Source: Fusobacterium sp. | GTDB taxonomy: Bacteria; Fusobacteriota; Fusobacteriia; Fusobacteriales; Fusobacteriaceae | Assembly: GCA_020024855.1 (NCBI GenBank) | Contig: JAHHTB010000074.1 | Location: 1 to 8,806, forward strand | Length of the DNA stretch: 8,806 nucleotides | Direction: 5' to 3' | Shown: positions 1 to 5,370 of the stretch, one piece after another | How positions within the stretch are numbered: the first letter of the stretch is position 1 | How the letters are laid out: every line of letters starts with the position of its first letter | Notes under the pieces: model-generated | Told to the model about the DNA's origin: nothing | Databases searched by the model: none | The model's input: the letters and a program-made list of their open reading frames with translations, nothing else | Translations under genes and position numbers: made by a program

Positions 1-59
1 TACACTATTTTAGCATTAAATTGATTTTATTAAAACAATATAATTAAATAAAAAATAAA

Positions 60-88
60 TTGACATTTACAAACTAATCTGCTAATAT
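60..88 (+). promoter_or_regulatory. Sigma-70-type promoter for the amino-acid ABC importer operon
   Basis: A perfect -35 hexamer TTGACA (60-65) is followed after 17 bp by TAATAT (83-88), which matches the -10 consensus at four of six bases. TGC immediately before it (80-82) makes an extended -10. The DNA upstream (1-59) is almost all A and T, as in an UP element. Transcription would start near 95, about 33 nt before a small leader ORF and about 295 nt before the permease gene. The expected RNA therefore has a long 5' leader. The assignment rests on consensus match and context only. Confidence 0.75.
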
Positions 89-127
89 TGATTTAATATA
101 AGAAAAATAGTAATTTGGAGGATAAAA

Positions 128-172
128 ATGTTATTTATTATCAGGAGAGATAGGAACAGGAAATTTATATAA
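128..172 (+). CDS. Arginine-rich leader peptide (14 codons), putative attenuation sensor
   Basis: A short ORF starts at ATG 128 and ends at TAA 170-172. GGAGG (117-121) lies six bases before the start, as good a ribosome binding site as any full gene here has. The peptide reads MLFIIRRDRNRKFI. Arginine fills positions 6, 7, 9 and 11 (AGG, AGA, AGG, AGG), followed by lysine 12. Four arginines in 14 residues, clustered in six codons, is the pattern of a control peptide for ribosome-mediated attenuation. It sits between the operon promoter and two intrinsic terminators, upstream of an importer for polar amino acids. What is seen: the ORF, its ribosome binding site and its codon content. What is inferred: that ribosome stalling at these codons when charged tRNA-Arg is scarce, or a nascent-chain arrest, controls readthrough. 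A non-functional chance ORF is the alternative. Confidence 0.65.
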   Translation: MLFIIRRDRNRKFI

Positions 173-300
173 TTTAATAAACCAGTTTCTTTTGATATGG
201 CTGAATAATGACTTTATTCTTTTGCAAAGATTGGAATATTTTTTCCATGAGTATAGATTGATTTTATTAGCCAATAGTTCATGCTATTGGTTTTTATTTT
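138..300 (+). promoter_or_regulatory. Candidate transcription attenuator with alternative RNA pairings
   Basis: Three sets of pairings can be traced by hand. (a) Protector: 152-160 with 182-190, nine positions with one A-A mismatch and one G-U. It covers arginine codons 9 and 11. An outer extension pairs 138-144 with 201-208 with one bulge. (b) Antiterminator: 198-202 plus 204-208 pairs with 264-273, ten base pairs with only G203 bulged. (c) Terminator: 269-277 with 284-292. Pairing (b) uses 269-273, the 5' arm of (c), and also 201-208, used by (a), so (b) excludes both others. A ribosome paused on the arginine codons would open (a), allow (b) and prevent termination. Small local hairpins (203-208/214-219 and 232-236/243-247) also compete, so energies are uncertain. 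No T-box or lysine-riboswitch core motifs were found. Confidence 0.5.
269..300 (+). terminator. Intrinsic terminator 1 in the operon leader
   Basis: CCAATAG (271-277) and CTATTGG (284-290) form a perfect 7-bp stem, extended by A269-T292 and G270-T291. The loop is TTCATG (278-283), and the stem is followed by TTTTTATTTT. It lies upstream of the permease ribosome binding site and downstream of the leader ORF, so it can only act on the leader transcript. Confidence 0.75.
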
Positions 301-310
301 CATAGTTATT

Positions 311-351
311 AAAGGTTTAGTTTATCAAAGGCTAGACCTTTTTCTTTTTTT
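311..351 (+). terminator. Intrinsic terminator 2 in the operon leader (tandem)
   Basis: AAAGGTTTAG (311-320) pairs with CTAGACCTTT (332-341) over ten positions including one G-U. The loop is 11 nt, and a T-rich tract runs from 342 to 351. It lies about 20 nt after the first terminator and about 26 nt before the permease ribosome binding site. The bases GGTTTA (314-319) could pair with TAAACC (178-183) in the leader, a weak 6-bp candidate second antiterminator. Confidence 0.6.
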
Positions 352-388
352 CAGCATACAAATTTTAATATACATAAAGGAGGGAGAA

Positions 389-1234
389 ATGTTTCAATAT
401 ATTGATACATTAAAAGAAATTTTTATTGGAGGGGAGAGATATAATTATATTCTTCAAGGGTTAACATTTTCTGTTGGGGTAACATTTTTTTCAGCAGTAA
501 TCGGAATTATTTTAGGTGTACTTTTTGCACTTATGAGAATATCAAAATTTAGTTTGACAAAAAGTATAGTTTCTATGTATAAAAAACTAAGTGAAATACC
601 TATTTTATCAGCGGTGGTAATGTTGGTTTTAATGCGTTTAATATTTTTATATAAATTCTTCTTTTTAGGATTTTTTATAGTAATAGTTCTATTTGGTATT
701 TTTGAAAAAGTTTTCAAAGGAAATCCATTAGAATATTTTGCTATATTATACACTGATATTATAAGAGGAACTCCAGCAGTTGTTCAGCTTATGATTCTTG
801 CCAATGTAATTTTTGCAGGATTTAGAGATATGCCAGTATTTTTAATTGCAAGTTTATCATTTGGAATTAACTCAGGGGCTTATGTATCTGAAATTATAAG
901 AGCAGGTATAGAGGGACTTGATAAAGGACAAATGGAGGCAGCAAGAGCATTAGGAATGCCTTATGGAACAGCAATGAAAGAGGTAATTATTCCACAAGCA
1001 ATAAAGAAAATACTTCCAGCTCTTGTAAGTGAGTTTATAACATTATTAAAGGAAACTTCAATAGTAGGATTTATTGGTGGAGTTGACCTTCTTCGTTCAG
1101 CAAATATTATTACAAGTCAAACTTATAGAGGAGTTGAGCCACTTCTTGCAGTAGGTATTATATATCTTGTAATGACTGGTTTATTTACTAAATTTATGAG
1201 AAAAGTAGAAAAGGGGATGAAAGTAAGTGATTAG
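389..1234 (+). CDS. Polar amino-acid ABC transporter, permease subunit (HisM/GlnP type) with an extra hydrophobic insertion
   Basis: Inner-membrane subunit of an amino-acid importer, 281 residues. The start at ATG 389 is chosen because AAGGAGGG (377-384) sits just before it. An in-frame ATG at 281 lies inside the first leader terminator and has no ribosome binding site. Family marks: a first membrane segment with ILQGLTFSVGVT at 21-32; DIIRGTP (123-129), typical at the start of the next segment; NSGAYVSEIIRAGI (161-174); and the EAA loop that contacts the ATPase (EAARALGM at 183-190 through ILPAL at 208-212). Members are usually about 215-230 residues. The surplus is an insertion at roughly 60-114, whose core 71-105 is almost entirely hydrophobic. 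It falls in the normally short cytoplasmic loop before DIIRGTP and could add a two-helix hairpin. The gene overlaps the ATPase gene by 8 bp. With no second permease, a homodimer is likely. Substrate is inferred from the leader and binding protein. Confidence 0.9.
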   Translation: MFQYIDTLKEIFIGGERYNYILQGLTFSVGVTFFSAVIGIILGVLFALMRISKFSLTKSIVSMYKKLSEIPILSAVVMLVLMRLIFLYKFFFLGFFIVIVLFGIFEKVFKGNPLEYFAILYTDIIRGTPAVVQLMILANVIFAGFRDMPVFLIASLSFGINSGAYVSEIIRAGIEGLDKGQMEAARALGMPYGTAMKEVIIPQAIKKILPALVSEFITLLKETSIVGFIGGVDLLRSANIITSQTYRGVEPLLAVGIIYLVMTGLFTKFMRKVEKGMKVSD

Positions 1235-1955
1235 AGTAGAGCATTTATATAAAAGTTATGGAGAATTAGAAGTATTAAAAGATATTTCAGTGGAGATAAG
1301 AAAAGGTGAAGTTATTGCTATAATTGGTCCTTCTGGAAGTGGAAAATCGACTTTTCTAAGATGTCTAAATCTTCTTGAGGAGCCAACAGGTGGAGCAATA
1401 TATATAAAAAATAAAAATCTTATGGATGAAGAAACTGATATTAATGTGATAAGAAGAAATGTTGGAATGGTTTTTCAACACTTTAATCTTTTCCCACATA
1501 AAACAGTTTTAGAAAATTTAACTCTTGCACCAATGAAAGTGAAAAAAGAGACAAAGGAAAGCATAGAGAAAAAAGCATACACTCTTCTTGAAAAAGTTGG
1601 ACTTAAAGATAAGGCTTTAGTTTATCCAAATCAACTTTCAGGGGGACAAAAGCAGAGAATAGCAATAGCAAGAGCACTTGCTATGGACCCAGAAGTAATA
1701 CTTTTTGATGAACCTACATCAGCTCTTGACCCAGAAATGATAAAAGAGGTTTTAGATGTTATGAAAACTCTTGCTGAAGAGGGAATGACAATGTTAATAG
1801 TAACTCATGAAATGGGATTTGCTAAGAATGTTGCTGATAGAGTTTTCTTTATGGATAGAGGAACAATTTTAGAGGATACAACACCAGAAGAATTATTTAA
1901 TTCTCCAAAACATGAAAGAACACAAGAATTTTTAAATAAAGTTTTAAATCGTTAG
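1227..1955 (+). CDS. Polar amino-acid ABC transporter, ATP-binding subunit (GlnQ/HisP/ArtP family)
   Basis: Cytoplasmic ATPase that powers the importer, 242 residues, normal length for the family. The start is GTG 1227, eight bases inside the permease gene, with AAAGGGG (about 1210-1216) ten bases upstream; the overlap suggests translational coupling. All motifs are present in order: Walker A GPSGSGKS (34-41), Q-loop glutamine 84 in MVFQHFNLFP, signature LSGGQ (137-141), Walker B VILFDE (157-162), D-loop SALD (165-168) and switch histidine 194 in VTHEMGFA. The HFNLFPH and VTHEMGFA wording is typical of the polar amino-acid uptake subfamily, so this is not a generic ABC ATPase. The motifs alone cannot separate arginine, glutamine or histidine systems. 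Confidence 0.95.
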   Translation: MIRVEHLYKSYGELEVLKDISVEIRKGEVIAIIGPSGSGKSTFLRCLNLLEEPTGGAIYIKNKNLMDEETDINVIRRNVGMVFQHFNLFPHKTVLENLTLAPMKVKKETKESIEKKAYTLLEKVGLKDKALVYPNQLSGGQKQRIAIARALAMDPEVILFDEPTSALDPEMIKEVLDVMKTLAEEGMTMLIVTHEMGFAKNVADRVFFMDRGTILEDTTPEELFNSPKHERTQEFLNKVLNR

Positions 1956-2003
1956 TTAAGTTAGTAATAATTTTTAAATATATTTAATTTAGGAGGAAGA
2001 AAA

Positions 2004-2753
2004 ATGAAAAAGATTGTAAAATTATTAAGTGTTTTAATGTTAATGTTTGCTTTTGTTGCTTGTGGAGATAAAAAAGAAGAGGCAAAAGTAGAAGAAAAAG
2101 GACCTTTATATGTTGGAACTAATGCTGAATTTCCACCATTTGAATATTTAGAAGAGGGAAAAGTAGTTGGGTTTGATATTGATTTTATAAATGCAATAGG
2201 AAAAGAACTTGGTAGAGAAGTTGTTGTAAAGGATATGAGTTTTGACGGACTTCTTCCAGCTTTACAAACAAAAAAAGTTGATATAGTTGTAGCAGGAATG
2301 ACAGCAACTGAAGAAAGACAAAAAGCTGTAAACTTTTCTCAACCATATTATATGGCTAATCAAGTTATAATCGTTCCTGAATCAAATACAACTATAACTA
2401 ACTTTGATGATTTAACAGGTAAAAAAGTGGCAGTTATGCTTGGATTTACTGGAGATGTTGTTGTAAGTGAAATGCCTAACGTTCAAGTTGAAAGATTTAA
2501 TGCAGCTTATGCAGGAATTATGGCTCTTCAAGCTGGAAAAGTTGATGCAGTTGTTCTTGATTCTGAAACAGCAAATAACTATGTAGCTCAAAATGAAGGA
2601 TTAAAACTTGCTGAAGGACAGGGAGAATCTGAGGCATATGCAATAGCAGTAAGAAAAGATGATTCTCAATTACTAGATGAAATAAATACAGCTATAGATA
2701 AAATTAAAGCTGATGGAACTTTTGGAGAAATAATAGAAAAATATTTCAATTAA
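2004..2753 (+). CDS. Basic/polar amino-acid-binding lipoprotein of the ABC importer (ArtJ/GlnH-like)
   Basis: Solute-binding component, 249 residues, starting at ATG 2004 with AGGAGG (1991-1996) seven bases upstream. A lipoprotein signal ends in the lipobox FVAC, with cysteine 20 as the lipidation site and a charged linker to about residue 33. The mature part is a family-3 binding fold: VGTNAEFPPFEY (37-48), VGFDID (55-60), then MTATEER (99-105), whose arginine 105 corresponds to the residue that binds the ligand carboxylate in LAO/GlnH relatives. LDSETANNY (185-193) follows, with aspartate 186 at the amino-group-binding position. Position 40 is asparagine where LAO, HisJ and GlnH have aspartate. 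The 48-bp gap after the ATPase gene holds no terminator, so the genes are probably co-transcribed. The overall look matches arginine/lysine-binding ArtJ-like proteins, and the arginine-rich operon leader supports a basic substrate. Glutamine or another polar amino acid remains possible. Confidence 0.9.
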   Translation: MKKIVKLLSVLMLMFAFVACGDKKEEAKVEEKGPLYVGTNAEFPPFEYLEEGKVVGFDIDFINAIGKELGREVVVKDMSFDGLLPALQTKKVDIVVAGMTATEERQKAVNFSQPYYMANQVIIVPESNTTITNFDDLTGKKVAVMLGFTGDVVVSEMPNVQVERFNAAYAGIMALQAGKVDAVVLDSETANNYVAQNEGLKLAEGQGESEAYAIAVRKDDSQLLDEINTAIDKIKADGTFGEIIEKYFN

Positions 2754-2784
2754 TTTTTTAAAAGTAAAAAATAATATGATTAAG

Positions 2785-2821
2785 AAAGGTTGTTACAGAT
2801 AAAAATGTAACAGCCTTTTTT
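2785..2821 (+). terminator. Intrinsic terminator of the amino-acid importer operon
   Basis: A 12-bp stem pairs 2785-2796 with 2807-2818, with one G-U pair at T2790/G2813, around a loop of about 10 nt. Six T residues (2816-2821) overlap and follow the descending arm. It lies 31 nt after the binding-protein stop codon. Confidence 0.9.
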
Positions 2822-2833
2822 GTATAATATTTT

Positions 2834-2862
2834 TTGACAATTCATATTTTATGAAGTATATT
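2834..2862 (+). promoter_or_regulatory. Sigma-70-type promoter of the exported beta-propeller gene
   Basis: TTGACA (2834-2839) and TATATT (2857-2862) are separated by exactly 17 bp and follow the preceding terminator. Predicted start is near 2869, leaving a leader of about 40 nt before the gene at 2910. No operator-like repeat is evident. Confidence 0.75.
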
Positions 2863-2909
2863 TTAGAATAAGATACTTTTATTTTTTATTTACACTATAA
2901 GGAGGCTTT

Positions 2910-3767
2910 ATGAAAAAGATTATTTTATTTATTTTTGCATTTCTTTCTCTCCAATTATTTGCTTCTTCAACTCTTGGAAGTGAATACAAGCTTTCAAAGG
3001 TAATAGAAGTTGAAGGACGTCAAGGTGTTGCTGTTGATAAGGATTATTACTATATTTCTAGTAGCACAGAGTTATTTAAGTATGATAAAACAGGAAAATT
3101 AATTAAGAAAAATTCAGAACCTTTTAAAAAATTGGAAAAGGAAGCCAACCATTTTGGTGATATTGATGTTTGGAATGGAGAAATTTATACAGGTATAGAA
3201 ATTTTTGAATTTGGAACAAGTAAAAATATTCAAGTTGCTGTTTATGATGCAGAAACTTTAGAATATAAATATTCTATTCCTTGGAATGCTGATTCTGGAC
3301 AAGTTGAAGTGTGTGGACTTACAGTGGATAGAGATAGAAATATGGTTTGGATGGCTGACTGGACAAAGGGAAGATATTTATATCGTTATGATTTAAAAAC
3401 AAAAAAATATGATGGAAAAGTTCATTTAAGACCTGATCCTCAATATACTCAAGGAATATTCTATATAGATGGAAAAATATTAATAACAGCTGACGATGGA
3501 GATGCTGATTTTGATGAAACAGATAATATTTATATTTGTGATGTAAGTGATTATGGAAAAACTTCTACTTATGTAAAATTATTTAGAGAGATGGACGATT
3601 TTAAAAGAGCTGGTGAGATAGAAGGTTTAGCTATAGATCCTACTAACTCAGATTTACTTGTGCTTGCTAATAGAGGAACTAAAGTAGATAGAGGAATGCC
3701 TGTGGGATTCTATGAGGGATATGATAAAGAGATTCATGAATTATATATTTATAAAAAAGTAAAGTAA
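2910..3767 (+). CDS. Exported beta-propeller-like protein of unknown function
   Basis: I do not recognise a specific family. The protein has 285 residues and starts at ATG 2910, with AAGGAGG (2899-2905) four bases upstream. The N-terminus is a signal peptide: KK, then a hydrophobic stretch to about residue 18, with likely cleavage near the serines at 19-20. There is no lipobox cysteine, so a soluble periplasmic or surface location is expected. The rest resembles blades of a beta-propeller (SMP-30/NHL-like). Repeated units of the form 'aspartate, hydrophobic run, short turn, hydrophobic run' appear at GVAVDKDYYYIS (39-50), DIDVWNGEIYTGIE (84-97), GLTVDRDRNMVWMAD (136-150), GIFYIDGKILITADDGD (182-198) and GLAIDPTNSDLLVLANRG (239-256). 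The acidic stretch 195-205 could bind a cation. It has its own promoter and terminator, so neighbours give no clue. A lactonase-like enzyme or a ligand-binding scaffold are possibilities only. Confidence 0.8.
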   Translation: MKKIILFIFAFLSLQLFASSTLGSEYKLSKVIEVEGRQGVAVDKDYYYISSSTELFKYDKTGKLIKKNSEPFKKLEKEANHFGDIDVWNGEIYTGIEIFEFGTSKNIQVAVYDAETLEYKYSIPWNADSGQVEVCGLTVDRDRNMVWMADWTKGRYLYRYDLKTKKYDGKVHLRPDPQYTQGIFYIDGKILITADDGDADFDETDNIYICDVSDYGKTSTYVKLFREMDDFKRAGEIEGLAIDPTNSDLLVLANRGTKVDRGMPVGFYEGYDKEIHELYIYKKVK

Positions 3768-3782
3768 GGTTATATTAAATAG

Positions 3783-3820
3783 AAAAACTCTCTTGAATAA
3801 TATCAGGAGAGTTTTTTATT
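3783..3820. terminator. Shared (bidirectional) terminator between convergent genes
   Basis: A 14-bp stem pairs 3783-3796 with 3803-3816 (one G-U) around a 6-nt loop. On the plus strand six T residues begin at 3812. On the minus strand the A tract at 3783-3787 supplies five T residues, so it can also end the minus-strand tldD transcript, whose stop codon is 20 nt away. Confidence 0.85.
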
Positions 3821-3835
3821 TTTTGTTATTTTAAT

Positions 3836-5218
3836 TTATTTACGTCCACCAACTGTAATTTCCCCAACTTTTAAACAAGGTTGCCCTACATTAGTGCAGA
3901 TACTTCCAGAGATAGAACCACACATTCCCTGTCCATGTGCTAAATTATTTCCAACCATATCAATTTTTCTTAGAATTTCACTTCCTGTACCAATAAGAGT
4001 TGCCCCTCTTACAGGAGTAGTAATTTTTCCATTTTCAATAAGGTATCCTTCCATAACAGCAAAGTTAAAGTTTCCAGTGGTTGGATTAACAGAGCCACCA
4101 CCCATATATTTAGCATAAATACCTTTTTCAGTAGATGAAATCATCTCTTCAAGAGTAGATTTTCCATTTAAAATAAATGTATTTGTCATTCTTGAAGTAG
4201 GAGCATATTTATATGATTCTCTTCTTCCACTTCCTGTTGATTCCATTCCCATTCTTCTACCATTTAATTTATCAATTAAATATCCTTTTAAAATTCCATT
4301 TTCAATAAGAAGATTTCTTCTTGTAGGTGTTCCCTCATCATCAATATTAAGAGTTCCCCACTCATTTGGAATAGTTCCATCATCAACAGCACTCACTACA
4401 GGACTTGCTATCATCTGTCCAAGTTTTCCAGCAAAAACAGAATTTCCTTTGGCAACACTTGTAGCCTCTAGTCCATGTCCACAAGCCTCATGGAAAATAA
4501 CTCCACCAAAACCATTGTCAATTATTACAGGCATTTTTCCACTAGGAGAATAATCAGCATGAAGAGTTGTTTTAGCAATTCTTGATGCCTCTCTTGCATA
4601 ACTTTCCACATCTAAATTTTGGAAAAATTCAAATCCTTTTGAAGCTCCTGGTCCCATACTTCCTGTTTGCATTTCTGTTCCATTTGAAGCTACACTTTCT
4701 ATTCTTATTCTTCCTCTCACTCTTTCATCTTCTGCCCAAACTCCCTCTGAATTAGCAACAAGAATATTTTGTTTTGAATCAGCATAAGAAATTCTTACTT
4801 GTGATATTTCACTATCAAACTCTTTAGCAGATTTATACCCTCTTTTCATTATCTCTATTTTTTCTTTTTTCAAAACAGATTCAGGATAAATTTCTATCTT
4901 ATTATAGTTTTTAATATCTTGTTTTAAAAGGTTGATTGTAATATCAGTTTTTGTTCCCTTTATTGCCTGAGCTATTTTTCTCGCTGTTTTAATAAGATTA
5001 TCTTCACTCATATCATTTGTATAACCATAAACAGAGTAAAGTTCTTTAAATATTCTTATTCCTATACCAAAATCTTTTCCAGAAAGAGAAGATTCTACTT
5101 TTCCGTCAATCATATAAAGTCCTGTACTATTTTTCTTTTCAACGAAGATTTCAGCAAAATCTCCACCTGTTGAAAGAGCTTCATTTAATATTTTTTCAAC
5201 TAAACTTTTATCAAGCAT
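3836..5218 (-). CDS. tldD: Metalloprotease TldD (TldD/PmbA family)
   Basis: TldD is the catalytic half of the TldD-TldE (PmbA) zinc protease, which degrades unfolded peptides and trims some modified peptides in the cytoplasm. This protein has 460 residues, close to the usual size. HEACGH (243-248) is the family's HExxxH metal-binding and catalytic motif. Cysteine 433, in the glycine-rich tail GMCGSISGSICTNVGQPC (431-448), is at the position of the third zinc ligand. I chose ATG 5218 because GGAG lies eight bases upstream (5227-5230). An upstream in-frame ATG at 5278 would add 20 residues, but it falls inside the predicted -35 element, before the transcription start. No signal peptide is visible. 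The TldE partner is absent from this window, so it must be elsewhere or missing. The gene is convergent with the beta-propeller gene and divergent from the outer-membrane protein gene. Confidence 0.95.
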   Translation of the reverse strand: MLDKSLVEKILNEALSTGGDFAEIFVEKKNSTGLYMIDGKVESSLSGKDFGIGIRIFKELYSVYGYTNDMSEDNLIKTARKIAQAIKGTKTDITINLLKQDIKNYNKIEIYPESVLKKEKIEIMKRGYKSAKEFDSEISQVRISYADSKQNILVANSEGVWAEDERVRGRIRIESVASNGTEMQTGSMGPGASKGFEFFQNLDVESYAREASRIAKTTLHADYSPSGKMPVIIDNGFGGVIFHEACGHGLEATSVAKGNSVFAGKLGQMIASPVVSAVDDGTIPNEWGTLNIDDEGTPTRRNLLIENGILKGYLIDKLNGRRMGMESTGSGRRESYKYAPTSRMTNTFILNGKSTLEEMISSTEKGIYAKYMGGGSVNPTTGNFNFAVMEGYLIENGKITTPVRGATLIGTGSEILRKIDMVGNNLAHGQGMCGSISGSICTNVGQPCLKVGEITVGGRK

Positions 5219-5248
5219 TTTATCAACTCCAATCTTTATATACAAAAT

Positions 5249-5278
5249 ATTATACCATATTTTAAATCCATATTTCAT
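5249..5278 (-). promoter_or_regulatory. Promoter of tldD
   Basis: Read on the minus strand, ATGAAA (5278-5273) is followed after 18 bp by a perfect TATAAT (5254-5249), with TGG just before it as an extended -10. Transcription would start near 5242, about 24 nt before the chosen tldD start at 5218. This is the main argument against the longer tldD reading frame. Confidence 0.65.
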
Positions 5279-5318
5279 ATTTTATATATTCTTCACTTTC
5301 TTTTTTTAAAATATGGGG

Positions 5319-5324
5319 TATAAT
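5319..5324 (+). promoter_or_regulatory. -10 element of the small outer-membrane protein gene
   Basis: A perfect TATAAT (5319-5324) lies 46 nt before the start codon at 5371 and would start transcription near 5331. The -35 region is poor: the hexamer at 17-bp spacing is CTTTCT (5296-5301). An activator may be needed, or the upstream T-rich tract may help. Confidence 0.55.
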
Positions 5325-5370
5325 ATGAGTATAGAAAACTTGTATTAAAACTATATTGGAGGTAAGTATT

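Larger units (their letters stand above)
5247..5326. repeat. Imperfect inverted repeat carrying both divergent promoters
   Basis: The left arm (5247-5266) read on the minus strand and the right arm (5305-5326) read on the plus strand are the same 20 bases, except that the right arm has two more G residues after the ATATGG motif. Each arm contains a perfect TATAAT and points outward towards its gene (tldD to the left, the outer-membrane protein to the right). The spacer is 38 bp. It could be a shared operator, a duplicated promoter, or simple AT-rich convergence. Confidence 0.6.

Noticed and set aside
95..300. T-box, lysine riboswitch or other known riboswitch in the leader
   Set aside because: I found no T-box AGGGTGGNACC sequence and no lysine-riboswitch core, while a short ORF with a strong ribosome binding site explains the leader better. 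A covariance-model search (Infernal/Rfam) over 95-360 would settle it.
281..388. N-terminal extension of the permease starting at ATG 281
   Set aside because: The ATG is in the loop of terminator 1, the added 36 codons run through terminator 2, and there is no ribosome binding site, whereas ATG 389 has AAGGAGGG immediately upstream.
454..753. Minus-strand ORF inside the permease gene
   Set aside because: Antisense shadow of a clear coding region, with no ribosome binding site and no recognisable product.
1956..2003. Possible hairpin between the ATPase and binding-protein genes
   Set aside because: Only an AT-only palindrome (AAATATATTT) is present, without GC pairs or a T tail. It is neither a terminator nor a convincing processing site.
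3894..4118. Plus-strand ORF inside tldD
   Set aside because: It is antisense to the conserved C-terminal part of TldD, including the zinc-ligand cysteine region, so it is a shadow.
5219..5278. Twenty-residue N-terminal extension of TldD
   Set aside because: It overlaps the predicted tldD promoter and starts before the predicted transcription start. It lacks a ribosome binding site and reads as AT-rich non-coding sequence. ATG 5218 has GGAG at good spacing.
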